64,000 bases of DNA. Source: Sceloporus undulatus (Eukaryota > Chordata > Lepidosauria > Squamata > Phrynosomatidae). A program made the translations under genes and the position numbers. The DNA is taken from NCBI RefSeq assembly GCF_019175285.1, contig NC_056528.1, forward strand, positions 46,234,824 to 46,298,823, read 5' to 3'. This document shows positions 20,958 to 32,104 of the stretch, piece after piece (within the stretch, counting starts at the first letter, position 1; each line of letters opens with the position of its first letter). A model generated the notes under the pieces. That model worked only from the letters and a program-made list of their open reading frames with translations. It had not been told where the DNA came from and did no database searches.

Positions 20958-23900
20958 ATGTCTAACATGGAGAGTATCCTTGTGGGCGCCTTGGAGGAAG
21001 GAGGGGGGGCAGTTAACGCGGAACCGTCGCGGTATAAACCTCTCGTGCGGACGGTGGGCTTATCGTCAAAGGCCCAGAACCCACTGTGCAGGAATGATCC
21101 CTCTTGAGACCGCTTTAGCTGGGGATGCTGGGAGCTGTAGTTTTTGTTTCCTGGCAGAGAAGGCTTTTGCCTTCCTCTGAGGCTGAGAGAGAGTGTCTTT
21201 TGCCCAATGGGTTCCTGTGAGTGAGCTGGGATTTGAGCCCTGCTCTCCAGAGCCATAGGCCAACCCTGGCTTCAGTGCCTTCTCCTTCCCAAGCGCTCTT
21301 GCCTTTTCTCAGGAGCCGTGCATTTTTCATGCTGCGTCCAAAGAATGCCAGCCTTTGGCTTCCAGGGAGAGTTCAGCCTTGATTTAGTGTTATTGGTATT
21401 ATTTACGGTGTTTACGCCCCACCCTTCAGCCCTAAAGGCTCTCAGAGCGGCTTACAGTTTACAATTACACTCATTCCCTCCATATTCATGGATTTGATTA
21501 ATATGTTCTCTCTAGGAATATCTAGATCCTCCAGTCCAACTCTATGGTCAACTTTAAAGGTTGCACTGAAAGACCTAGAGATTCCCAGAGAGGATGCTCT
21601 ACTAGGCCTTTGCATCTCCTCCAATGCAGTTCTATGGTCGATGTCAGTCAGACGTTGACCACAGAGTTTCAGTGGAGGATCTAGAGATCCCTAGAGAGGC
21701 GTCCTCTCTAGGAATGGTGCTTTTGTTATTTGTGGCTGTCCCATATTCATGGGGGTCTAGTGTCCCTAACCCTAGAATATGGAGGGACAAGTGTGTTATT
21801 AGTTAGACAGTTCCCTGCCCTCAGGGTAACAGTCTAAAAAGACATGACACAAAAGGAGAAGGGAATGGAGGTGGGGAAGGGGATCAGGTCCAGCATTTCT
21901 TCTCTCCCTCCGAGGCCAGGACCAAGGCGGATGGACGGGAGGGAGGCCCCTTCTTCTTAAGGATAGGCCGGATGGAGCTGGGCCTGTCTTTTCACTCTTC
22001 CCAAATCGGATGGAGTCAGATGCCATCTTCAGATCTGCGCATTTTGTGTCACTCACTGAATTGGCCAATTTATCCTTAACCTGAATGACAGAACATCTCT
22101 TTAACCTGAAGTTTGCTGCCAAAGAGCTCAGCAGAAACGCCAAAAAGTGCGACAAAGAAGAAAAAGTTGAAAAGGCCAAAATTAAAAAGGTGAGAGATAT
22201 TTGTTTTCTTCTCCGCTCTGGAATCAGAATGTTTTCACAATGTATGTTAAATCTGGCTCTTTCAATACGCAATAACAGTGAAGATGCTTTTTCCCCTGGC
22301 TATGACATGCTTAGGTCAAAAGCTGAAAATAAAACAAGCTTGTACATCTGAACACTAATCTTAATTGGGGCTCTAAAGCAGTTTCCCCCGCCAAATGAGT
22401 TTCTTTGTGCAGGTTGGGCAGCTGTGAGCTTGACTGTCTACTTATTGCTGGGGGTTATTAGGCTGTCATTCCTTTAAAGTATCTGGCAGTCATGTTCTCC
22501 CCCCCCCCTTTCTTTTAAATTAAAAGGCAGTTCAGAAAGGCAACACTGAAGTTGCAAGAATACATGCGGAAAACGCAATCCGGCAGAAGAACCAAGCCAT
22601 CAACTTCTTGCGGATGAGCGCCCGGGTGGATGCTGTGGCAGCAAGGGTTCAGACAGCAGTCACAATGGGCAAGGTAAGCAGCTTTCCTCTCTTAGTAAGA
22701 GACACTAACCTTGCCAGAAGTTTCAGTTTGCACTTCCTTTGGCGTTGTGTGAAAGTAGCTGAGTGCTCAAACACTTGTTTTGCACACACAAGTTGCAGGT
22801 TCAATCCCTGGTAGTCTTCAAAGGCCCTTGCCCCAAATCCTAGAGTACTGTTAGAGGGCACCATAAAGTATTGAGTTAGGTAGGCCATGATGTGACTTGG
22901 TATGAGCCAGCTTCCTACTTTATAAGCAAAGAAAGCAAGGGAAGTATATAGCGTTTTACCTGCTTACTTTGCTTGTGGCCAAACACTGTGGAACTTCCCA
23001 TTTGCCTTCAGGAGAAATGAGATCTGGGAAGATTTCTTTACTAATAATGTATTAGTGGTAGTATTTCTTCCTGCCTCTCCCCATGGATTGAGGTGGGAAG
23101 CAACCACAGACTAACATATACACACCATTGCTTAAAAACACACACATTAATTTAAAAGGACAAATAAGACACATGTTAAAATGATCCACATTTAAAATTA
23201 ATCATTCAAAATTCACAATTTTAAAATCATCTGGATAGGCCTGATAAGAAGAGATTGGTCATTAATGTTGTTTTAAATTCATATTCAGTTTAATGTGTTC
23301 TGAATCTCTTTTGACACATTCACTTAAGTAACATTTGATCATTTTAAAGAGTGACTGGCATTGTACTGTTCTGTGTCACATTTCTATTTCTGTATTGGGT
23401 TTTGACCATTAGTCTCCAAAGTAGTACACAAGGAACTAGAAGGACAACTAACATTTTGCTATATATCTTCTCTTCTAGGTAACAAAGTCAATGGCTGGAG
23501 TAGTTAAATCTATGGATGCTACTTTGAAAAGCATGAACCTGGAAAAGGTAAATTCATAAGTACAAGTGTTAAGGTTTTTTGTTTAGAAAAAATCTGTGAC
23601 CAGTTTTACACATTTTATCTTGTACCTTATTGGACTGACGCCGTGTTTTTTTATTTACAGATATCTGCTTTGATGGACAAATTTGAACAGCAGTTTGAAA
23701 CTTTAGACGTTCAGACAGCACAGATGGAAGACACAATGAGTAACACCACTACATTAACAACACCACAAGTAAGTCTAAATGGTTGCATACCTAGTCAGTA
23801 GCCACAATCTGACCACTCTTGGCAATTTTAAATACGATTGGATGCTGCCTTTCAGGAGATCAGATGCTCTGTGTGAAATGGCTATAGCCCCATCTGGTGG

Positions 23901-25690
23901 CAAAGTCCTCAGAGCTCAAAAACTCAGGGATCGCTTCCATTGTGTTGCTACCGGTTTCTGTGTTATGTTATGTTCATTTGATCCTCTCTTTATTCTAGAA
24001 CCAGGTGGATCTGCTTCTACAAGAAATGGCAGATGAAGCTGGGTGAGTGTAAACATCCAAAGACTGAAACCTTGAGTACTTCAATGGCAGTAGTGTAATA
24101 AAAGTTTAAAAGAGGAACAGAAAATGGATAAGATTTGACAGCGGCAGCAGGCATCGTAGCCACCAGAACATAGTAGCCCTTGCAAAATATAATCAGACTG
24201 ATCTGTTTTGTATGGAACTATGTTTATTCTTAAATAGCTGATTTAAGCAGCTTGAAAGTAAGTTGACTTGACTTCAGTGGAGCTTGTTTTTAAGTTAAAA
24301 TGTTAACATGTCTCCACTGTTGTGTTTTTTTAACTTGCTTGTCTCATACCCTTTTATGTTGTACTTATGTTCTGTCATTGGGAGCCTCCTTAGGCATTCT
24401 TGGGAGAGAAGTCGGGAGGCAAACAAAATGTATGCATTGTTCCTCATGCTAAAATAACATGGCAGTTCCACAAAGAAGGAAGTATCAGAAGCTGTAGTAT
24501 ATCCACATTACAGCTCTAGGGTAGAATGTGAAGTCTAGATGGAGTGGCTGCTCCAGTTACTCTTCATGTCTTGTGCTAAAAAGCAGACACGAGTCTCGGT
24601 TGAGTATATGAGATATACATAAGGTATGCTTTCACTTTGTGGTGGCTGCCTTCTAAATGTGTGTGTGTGTTTATATGTGCCTTCAAGTTGACTTATGGCA
24701 ATCCCTTGAATTTCATAGGGTTTTCTCAAGCAAAGAATACTTAGAAGTGCTTTTGCCATTTCCTTACACAGAAATATAGCCTGCAGCACCTGGTATTGGT
24801 GATCTCCCATCCAAGTACAGCTGGCCCTTCTTATACACAGATTTCTTATACATGGATTGAAGCATCCATGGTTTGAAACTGTTCAAAAAAAGCATAAATT
24901 TCAAATATCAAACCTTGATTCTCCATTTTTATAAGAGACACCATTTTGCTATCTCATTATATTTAATGAGACTTGAACATCCACGGATCTTTTTATCCAC
25001 AGGGGATCTTAGAACCAAACCCCAGCGTATGACAAGGGTCCCCTGTACTTAACCAGGGCTGACACTGCTTTGCTTCCAAGACTAGATGGGAGCTTATGTT
25101 TACAGTCATCTCCCCCCCCCCTTTTCATTTGAACTCTAGCCTTGACCTGAACATGGAGCTACCTCAGGGACAGACTGGATCTGTGGGCACAAGTGTTGCT
25201 TCAACAGAACAGGTAAGAAGAAAATACTTTTCCTGATGGCATAGAGAAATAGATGCTACAAACTATTGACATCTGAATTAGTTAGCATGAAATTTGACTA
25301 GATCTCATATTAAGTAAATCTAGCTCAAAAGAAACCCTGTTGCTCTTCATGTTCTTCCTCTAGTGTTTTAATTTGCCTGCTTTCCTTTTCATTCTCCCAT
25401 TTATTTTGTATTGTGTTTTATTAGATTGTAAGTCTGCAGGTAAGGACTTAGTGTGGTGCCTTTAAAATAAAAGGTACTTGATAATTAAATTGTATTTCTA
25501 ACTAATTTAGACTTATCTGATTTCTGAAATGTTGGTCCTCATCCCTCAGCTCAGTTTCTCTTTTATTCAGTTTTAGTGCTGATGTATCTATGGCTTCGTT
25601 CCTCTAAGTAGCTTGTGAGTAAATGGTTTGTTTCCAATTCTGCAGGATGAACTCTCGCAAAGACTGGCACGCCTTCGCGACCAAGTGTAG
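20958..25690 (+). CDS. CHMP1B: CHMP1B, ESCRT-III subunit, eight coding exons, 199 aa
   Basis: Charged multivesicular body protein 1B, an ESCRT-III subunit that polymerises on membranes and recruits MIT-domain partners such as VPS4 and spastin in endosomal sorting and abscission. Coding exons: 20958-20973, 22092-22189, 22527-22673, 23479-23547, 23661-23768, 23999-24042, 25140-25212, 25646-25690. All junctions are GT...AG and the phases join exactly: 600 nt, 199 residues plus TAG, the same length as human CHMP1B. Protein landmarks: [20 protein letters not shown] at the N terminus, the basic first helix with [21 protein letters not shown] in the core, and a C-terminal MIM1 motif [14 protein letters not shown] (186-199) that binds MIT domains. 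The start has a GCCGCCGCCATGT context. The upstream neighbour is divergent ERCC6L. CHMP1B rather than CHMP1A is chosen from near-identity to remembered human CHMP1B along its length. Confidence 0.96.
21074..21265. mobile_element. Fragments of an hAT-like MITE and a reversed SINE in CHMP1B intron 1
   Basis: CCACTGTGCAGGAATGATCC at about 21080 and a ACCGCTTTAGCTGGGGATGC block are a decayed MITE left end. CTTCCTCTGAGGCTGAGAGA at about 21171 and GGATTTGAGCCCTGCTCTCC near 21230 are the body and head of the SINE family in reverse. Confidence 0.5.
21468..21796. mobile_element. pogo/Tigger-like MITE (CCCTCCATATTC family) in CHMP1B intron 1
   Basis: Inverted termini CACTCATTCCCTCCATATTC and, inverted at the right, GAATATGGAGGGACAAGTGT. 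The left flank is TA and a TA follows on the right. The interior has several inverted CTAGAGATTCC and CTCTATGGTC motifs. Related copies lie at 29116, 42075 and 56096. Confidence 0.75.
22750..22890 (+). mobile_element. tRNA-like SINE fragment in CHMP1B intron 3
   Basis: GTAGCTGAGTGCTCAAACAC followed by a B-box-like GGTTCAATCCC resembles a tRNA-derived SINE head of a family different from the one at 18598. A similar head lies near 54310-54365. Confidence 0.45.
24320..24430 (+). mobile_element. Fragment of a LINE 3' end in CHMP1B intron 6
   Basis: GGGAGCCTCCTTAGGCATTC followed by GGGAGAGAAGTCGGGAGGCA resembles a CR1/L2-type 3' UTR. A similar fragment is at about 25390-25495 (TTAGATTGTAAGTCTGCAGG). 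Confidence 0.4.
24660..25092 (-). mobile_element. 5S rRNA-headed SINE, split by a Tigger-like MITE
   Basis: Read on the minus strand, 25092-25048 and 24815-24786 give the 5S rRNA internal promoter region (AGCAAAGCAGTG...CCTGGTTAA, then GTACTTGGATGGGAGATCAC and ACCAGGTGCTG). The body and tail then match the tRNA-headed SINEs (AAGTCAACTTGAAGGCACAT). The head is cut by the MITE at 24818-25045. Confidence 0.8.
24818..25045. mobile_element. Tigger/MER2-like MITE (228 bp) nested in the 5S SINE
   Basis: Starts CAGCTGGCCCTTCTTATACA and ends GGTCCCCTG, flanked by TA on both sides. The internal text (CCACGGATCTTTTTATCCAC, CCAAACCCCAGCG) matches copies at 30275, 35630 and 50203. The flanking 5S sequence is continuous without it. 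Confidence 0.8.
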
Positions 25691-26609
25691 CAGCAAGAGA
25701 CCCCTCTGCCATCTTCCGCATATGCATCCAAAGCATTCTGTGTACATAAACCAGAACCTGACTGGAATCTCTGTCTCTAATCTGTCTAGATATTTAAATA
25801 GCAGACTAATGGGCACTTGTCATGTTTGTTTCTTGCCGCGCTTTCTACAAAAGACGTTAACTCAAAGGTGGTGTGATTTTCTAGTTCTGTATAGTACACT
25901 TTTGAAACTGGCGGTTATATTTTTGCAGATATCTCTACAAAGACACTTACTCTTAGAAAGTGTCACAGCAGACCATCATACTGAAAGAAAAGCAGTACCC
26001 TTAGTGTATATGCTAAGTTATATAGCAGGGTTTTAAATTATGAATGATGTTTATAGTTGAATTTCAGAGAAGGTGCATGCTATTCATTCGGTCATTACGC
26101 CAAATGTTTAAAGAAAAAAGACCAATTGGGCAGAACACAGTATTTGTGTGTTTGTGTATTTGTGTATTGTTTAACCATCACTGGATAAAATTCCATGATA
26201 TTACATAACAAACATGCGTGTAGTAAAGATAAATCAAAATCATAGTTGTTTTTTTGTCCTCATCGCTGAAAGTTGGCATTGTCACTTCGGTATTGATGGA
26301 ATAAAATATATTTTTCAACATTCTTGTTGAGAGCTTCCCTTAAAATTCATATTGCAGCCAACCAGGGTTATCAGAAATGTTTCTTAAATCAATTAAAGTG
26401 CCTCCTTTTAAATGTTTTCCTGTGTGGCAGTTCGTTTTCCTTTGCTGTGAAAGGGCCTAGAAGGGTCACACTGATGTCTCATAAACGAAAATGTGCTTGT
26501 ATAAATAAAAACACATATTGATGTCTTAAGTAGTTTTCATTCTTAAAAGCTATGCTTGAAACTGGTAACACCTTCTTTAGAAGATATAAAAACATTATTT
26601 TACAATAAA
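25691..26609 (+). other. CHMP1B 3' UTR with polyadenylation signals
   Basis: Unique sequence follows the TAG. AATAAA hexamers occur at 26300-26305, 26504-26509 and 26604-26609. The first fits a 3' UTR of about 0.6 kb; which is used cannot be told from the sequence. Confidence 0.6.
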
Positions 26610-27062
26610 AACATTCTGCATCTGTGGGTATTGATGTATGGGACTGTGGTCCCCAAGGTAGCCTTCGGGGGCTAATGTTCCCCCCCAGCCTTCCACAGTT
26701 CCCCACCTCTGTCCTAAAGGACTGTTTTGCATGAAGGAAAAGAACCTCATGAAAATGCAGTTTGTGCAAACAGGGGGAAAAACAGAAGCCCACAACACTA
26801 GAGTCAGAGGTTATAAAACTGAAATCCTGTGAAAATGGCAAAGTTGGTATATGCCAGAAAGAGAATTCACTTTCAATTCCAGTTGCCCATTTGCAGTTAC
26901 TTCATCTCTATATTGAATCTTGTTAATATAAAAGATGAGGTGGAGTGATAGCAGCTAGCTGATGCTCCTCTGTATAGGGATTAGGGTGTTACTAGTGGGG
27001 CTGGAATACAAGGTGTTCTTCCTGTGGCACAAATGCCTGAAGATGAAATCATGCTTCTTTTA
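26610..27062. other. Intergenic, no gene recognised
   Basis: No feature supported. Confidence 0.4.
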
Positions 27063-27375
27063 TTGTGTGCCTTCAAGCTGTTTCTGACTTATGGCAACCC
27101 TAAGGTGAATCTATTACAGGTTTTTTGGGGCTGTGTGACCATGTTCTAGAAGAGTTTATTCCTGACAATTTGCCAGCATCTGTGGCTGGGATCTTCAGAG
27201 AACAGGGTTTTCTTGGCAGAATTTGTCCAGAGGGAGCTGGATGTTGCCTTTGGCAGCTGAGAGTGTGACTTGCCCAAGGCCTCCCAGTGGGTTTCATGGC
27301 CGAGTGGGGATTTGGACTCTACTCCTCCAGTGTCTTAATCCACTACTCAAACCACTAAACCATGCTGGCTGTCTT
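27063..27375 (-). mobile_element. SINE (reverse) with a foreign insert
   Basis: Reversed tail GTGTGCCTTCAAGCTGTTTC, body TGAGAGTGTGACTTGCCCAA and head CCACTACTCAAACCACTAAA. Between about 27120 and 27205 lies an 85-bp segment (TTTATTCCTGAC...GGCTGGGATCTTCAGAGAAC) that is not part of the SINE and matches the repeat at 56837-57034. Confidence 0.7.
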
Positions 27376-29115
27376 ACAACTAGCCTCCCTCCCAAATGAC
27401 CATGCTTGGGGAATTAGGAGCTGCAATTCAACATGACTAGAGGGCACCAGGTTGGGGGAGGCTGCTCTAGAATTACATGGGGGATTTTTGTGTGTGTGTT
27501 TTTGTCACCAAGAGTTGCTTGCTGTTGCTTTTCAGTGCAGTCTTGAGAATAAGAATTTGTATACAGTATTCATGTATCTTCCCTCATGTCTTGCTTTTTG
27601 CCAGTGGAACCAGTAGAGGGGAGTAGAAGACCTGCTTTTTTATGGGTAAGGTTTGCTTAAACAATCAGGCAAGGCATTTGACAGCTGCCTCCTCCCTTCT
27701 GTATTACTTGGTTTAGGCAATGAATTAAGATTGGAAAACCTTTGGCCCTCATACTGTGGCCTTCAGCTGCCAGAAGGCCCAGTCAGGCTAGCCAATGATA
27801 AGGGATTGTGGGTATCATAGTTCAGAACAGCCATAATGCCAAGGTTTCCCCAGCTGTACTATAAATATAAATCAACTGGTTACTTGCTCCAAATCTAAAT
27901 GTTATGTTTGGCAGAAGTGGGAAATCTGCATTCCATCCGGGGGGCTTGAATTTCTCCCCCTCTGTAATACATATATATTCAATAATAAAAAGAAAGTGTT
28001 TGTTTGTATGTTCAAGGATAAGGCAATCTCAGTTGAACCAATCGCCAAGAGACTGGAAGCAAAGGCTAATTTTCCTAAGATGGAGAACGAAGCCCCACGT
28101 CACAAAACCTTTTTGTTTATCCAGTGTATACCCCAAACAGCCATCTTCTAAATCCATGTGGGGCAGATGGAATACCTGGGTCCAGAGAAGATGTCCCACT
28201 TTGTCCTGGACCTCTATTGCCTCATGAAACATCTCAGCCTATTGCTAGAAAAACCCTGTGAGTTGACCCAGGCCTCTTGCATAAAGCAGAATGGATTCAC
28301 TGACAGAAAACTACTCTTCTGCCACCCAACACTTCCATGCTGCTGCTGTTTTGTGTGTGCTATATTAGATTCAGAGGGCCTTACATGAAATCTCAACTCT
28401 GAAATTTCAGCTCCTTCAATACTTTCCAATCCCTTCTTAGGTTGAAAGGATATACAGCAATTGAGCTTTGAAAGCAACCAGTATTTTATTTGCAAAACTA
28501 CTGTATATACAAATATCTACGAATGTATACAAAAAGGGGGTGCCTATACCACTGCCCATTCCTCTAGCAGTGGTCCATCCACTCATGATAACAGCCTCCG
28601 TCCGCACAGCTTGTCCTTGCTTTCTATGGAGGAAAACAAGAACTTAGGGGAGGCAGCATGGGAGCAACATGATCGACCCTTTCCCTGCATTCACTCATTG
28701 GCTAGACGAATCATGCTTCTAGCTTTGCACTGCAAGGGTCCTTACAGCAGTGTCCTGGTGTTGAGTTCTGTTCCTTGGAGTAGCGCTTTTCTCCCTTGTG
28801 AGCGCGCTGCGTCTCCTTCCTCCTGCATCTTCACTGATGGAGGTTGAAGGCTTCCTGTGTATGCAAATAATGCAGTTAGATCCCCACAGATCACTAAGAC
28901 TGGTTCACTTTGCTTGGGGCCACGTCCATTCAGTTAGAGACAAGGGGGAACTACATCTGGGTCCTCATCACATGCTCAGTGTCCCTGCAGTGTGATGCTG
29001 CAGCTAAAAAGACCAATGCAATTCTAGGCTGCATCAATAGAATTTAGTGTTTGGAGTGATTTCAAAATCAGAAATCATCCCCTTCTGGAAATTGTGGAAG
29101 TGGAATTCACATTTA
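27376..29115. other. Intergenic, no gene recognised
   Basis: A MITE-like fragment lies at about 27740-27850 (TTTGGCCCTCATACTGTGGC to GGTTTCCCCAGCTG). The rest looks unique, and no coding sequence is supported. Confidence 0.4.
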
Positions 29116-29175
29116 CACTCATCCCTCCACATTTGCGGCTTTCACGTTTGTGGATTCAATTTTATATATATATAG

Positions 29176-29217
<42 letters not shown>

Positions 29218-29805
29218 TATGGTCTCCCTAGGAATATCTAGGTCCTTCGGCGCAACTCTATGGTCACCTTTAACCAAAAGTCGCACTGAAGGACCTAGAC
29301 TGAGCTTCCTAGAGAGAATACTCTATTAGGCATTTGTAGCTTCTCCAGCGCAATTCTATGGTCAATGTCTGACTGGAGGACCTAGAGATTCCTAGAGAGG
29401 TGTTCTCTCAGGTAACAACATAGGATTTTATCATACGAGGAAAATGGCAAAATCAGGGATTTAAACAGCAATTATCCGAGACAATATGCCAATTCACAGT
29501 TAAGATTATCACATGATGTAGCAATTAAACATCTATAAAGAGGCAATAAAGAGCAACAAATCATTCACGGGGAAATCCCAAAAATAATTTGTTGCTGTTT
29601 ATTCCCTCTTTATTCCCTGTTTAATAGCGTTGTTTGAAAAACCATATTGCCAATTTGCATTTTGCCTGGGATAATTGCTGTTTAAACCTCCGATTCCCCC
29701 TGCAATTTTCCCCCTGTAACAAAGTCCAGTCTTTTTGTTATTTGCGGTTTGTCCACATTCATGGGGTTCCTGTGCCCCTAACCCCAGTGAATGTGGAGAG
29801 AGGAG
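29116..29805. mobile_element. Tigger-like MITE interrupted by a foldback MITE
   Basis: Left end CACTCATCCCTCCACATTTG and a decayed right end with CCCCAGTGAATGTGGAG. The interior matches the 21468 and 42075 copies (CTAGGAATATCTAGGTCC, AACTCTATGGTCACC). A (TAGA)n-(GA)n microsatellite sits at 29170-29217. A second element fills 29423-29727. Confidence 0.75.
29423..29727. mobile_element. Foldback MITE with TTTATCATA/TAACAAAGTCC ends, nested
   Basis: Palindrome related to the element at 2248-2558: GGATTTTATCATACGAGG on the left, TGTAACAAAGTCC on the right, arms AAACAGCAATTATCC and GGATAATTGCTGTTTAAAC, and centre AACAAATCATTCAC with its inverse. Confidence 0.75.
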
Positions 29806-30274
29806 GGTATATCTCAAGGGCCACTACATGCATCTGATATGGAAAAATCCAGGCCAGCATCTCAAAAGCACTGACAATAGTTCCTATAGCTTCCTGCATA
29901 AAGGATGGTGGCTGTGTGGTGGAAGCCTACCTTCAAGCAGGTCCACCATTTTGTAGAAGAAGCTCTTGAGCAGCTTGAAGTTAAAGTTGGCCGCCTTCCC
30001 TGGCCAATTCCCTTGCATTTTCTTGTAGATGTGGCTGTTGGGGATGGTAGTGCTCTTCCTTAGGGTTCTCGCCTGCAATCCTCCTTCCACTACACATGCC
30101 TCTCCTAGACATCAAGCACAAAGTCATGCAGTTAGGAGCAAGACACTCTGGTCAACCACCTCGAAATCTCTCAGCTGTGACATCTCTGCTGCCTCTCCAT
30201 ATCAACCACTGCAGGATGCCTGATAACAAACCACCACCACAATATTTACTTATCGAGCCATGGGTTTGTATATA
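29806..30274. other. Intergenic; one short minus-strand reading frame of unknown meaning
   Basis: At 29884-30090 the minus strand is open for 68 codons (AANFNFKLLKSFFYKMVDL) without any family I recognise. It could be a small relic of a gene or mobile element, but there is no evidence that it is expressed. Confidence 0.3.
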
Positions 30275-30476
30275 CAGTCCGCCCTTCGCATCCATGGATT
30301 CAAGCATCCACAGTTTGGAAATAATAAAAAAACATGTAAATTCCAAAAAAGCAAACCTTGATTTTGCCAGATTATATAAGGGTCACCTTATATAAATGGG
30401 ACTTGAGCATCCATGGATTTTGATATCCATGGGGGGCTCTTGGAACCAAACCCCAACAGATACCAAGGGCCCACTG
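30275..30476. mobile_element. Tigger/MER2-like MITE (202 bp)
   Basis: Starts CAGTCCGCCCTTCGCATCCA and ends AAGGGCCCACTG, with TA on both flanks. Interior CCATGGATTTTGATATCCAT and GGAACCAAACCCCAACAGAT. Confidence 0.85.
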
Positions 30477-31640
30477 TAATTTAAAGCTTGAGTTGAACCT
30501 TTAGAAATAGAGTTTAGGCATCCAAAGAAAAGGGGCAAAGTGACCAAGAGAAGGCAAATGAAGCTGAAAAAATAGGATGATATAGGATTATGTCTGGACT
30601 GTCAAAATTGATTTGGTTGGAGAGTATGGCATTTATATCAATATTAGAATCATCTCTGGCAATTCTGTGTTGGAAACTTCTACTCCAATCATTCCCTGGC
30701 TTACTATCTTTCACCTTAAGCAGAGTCACTGCATGCCACAAAATTAAAAAATAGGTAAGACTGTAATGATTGGTCTGAAGTTGTATGAAAACCGCAAGTC
30801 TAATTTCATTGGGTTTCTGACATGTCAGAAATGCTGACATATCCATATAGATTCAAATGAGAACAATTTTCTGCCAGCGGTTCATTGTGTCAATCTTAAG
30901 GCGAGGCAGCAAAACATTAAAATTAGTCCTCTGACCTCCCCAGTGTGTCCGCAAAAGAAATTAATACGGCATTTGTAGAAGCTTTGGAGAACAGTTCAAG
31001 CGGAATTAATGTGCCTTGCAATCAAGCGCATGTAATTGTCTCCTCCATAATATAAACCATGGTATTTATCCAAGCTGTGAGCCTTGAGCAATTTAATTGA
31101 TAAATTAATGAGCTAAAGCTTTAAAAGTGGGGTGGGTTTTTGGGGGGTTTTTTTGGTGTTTTGTTTTAAAATCCCCTTTGATTAATCAGGCTGGCTGAGA
31201 ATAAAAGCCAAAGGCCCAGGATTCTGCCTCTGGGCTCCCCAAATGAGTTTGCTCTTTCCTGTGTTGATGAATAATAAACTTGAAAACTATGTTTTCTCTC
31301 TCTGCTTGGCATCCGGAGTCAGCAGACAGTTCAGCGTACAAGATGCTATTATCATCATGACTTTCCTTCTTATACAAGCCATCCCATTAAGATGTGCGGG
31401 GAAGACTTTCTCTCGGGGGTTGTCTATGCTAACCCCAAAACAAGGTGCTGGAATTTCTCACGACATATGGCTACTTCTGGAGAAGATCCATGGGTTTGTT
31501 TTTTTTGCCCTGAATTATGGTAAGCTAAGTCAGGGGAAATTTTCATGTTTCCAGAGTGGATTTGTTGTGCATCCCAGAGAGATCTGACTGTATTTAGTGC
31601 TCTTGGTTTTATCTATTTTATGATGTGTTTTGTAACTAGT
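30477..31640. other. Non-coding, with a candidate conserved element at 30880-31125
   Basis: The part at 30880-31125 is free of repeats and rich in homeodomain-like AT cores (ATTAATACG, AATTAATG, GATAAATTAATGAGC), the kind of composition seen in deeply conserved vertebrate enhancers. Conservation itself cannot be judged from one sequence. Confidence 0.35.
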
Positions 31641-31715
31641 TTTAAACGCTATGTAAACCGCTTTGATCTTTTTGGTAAAGCGGTATATAAATAAAACTTA
31701 TTATTATTGTTGTTG

Positions 31716-31788
<73 letters not shown>

Positions 31789-31789
31789 G
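31641..31789 (+). mobile_element. LINE 3' end with (ATT)n tail
   Basis: AAACCGCTTTGATCTTTTTG, then AAAGCGGTATATAAATAAAA, runs into about 30 ATT units to 31788. This is the usual 3' terminus of an L2/CR1-type LINE. Confidence 0.65.
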
Positions 31790-32017
31790 TGTGTATGTAT
31801 GTGTGTGTGTATACACACTCACACACACACAGAAACGCTTGCGCAGGAGGAGACTAATGGAGCCATAGCTGCATCGCAAAGGAGTCGTGACTAGGCTCCA
31901 AGGGACTCATTCCTGGCTCTCTGGCGCCCTCCTGTGGCTGCATTCAAGCACATTTCCCAATGCTAGTTATGATGTTAGCTGGCTGCTCTTTGGCGATGAA
32001 GCCACAAGAGGGCGCCT

Positions 32018-32049
32018 GAGAGAGAGAGAGAGAGAGAGANNNNNNNNNN

Positions 32050-32101
<52 letters not shown>
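32018..32101. repeat. (GA)n microsatellite with assembly gap
   Basis: A GA run on both sides of a 10-N gap at 32040-32049. The true length is unknown. Confidence 0.9.

Positions 32102-32104
<3 letters not shown>

Noticed and set aside
20633-21256. Minus-strand open frame of 207 codons over the CHMP1B first exon
   Set aside because: GC-rich promoter sequence antisense to CHMP1B exon 1; no domain and no conservation signal.
29884-30090. Minus-strand 68-codon frame (AANFNFKLLKSFFYKMVDL)
   Set aside because: Looks protein-like, but there is no known family, no splice partner and no conservation information, so it is not called a gene.
31649-31879. Poly-Asn or poly-Tyr open frames
   Set aside because: They are the (ATT)n repeat translated.
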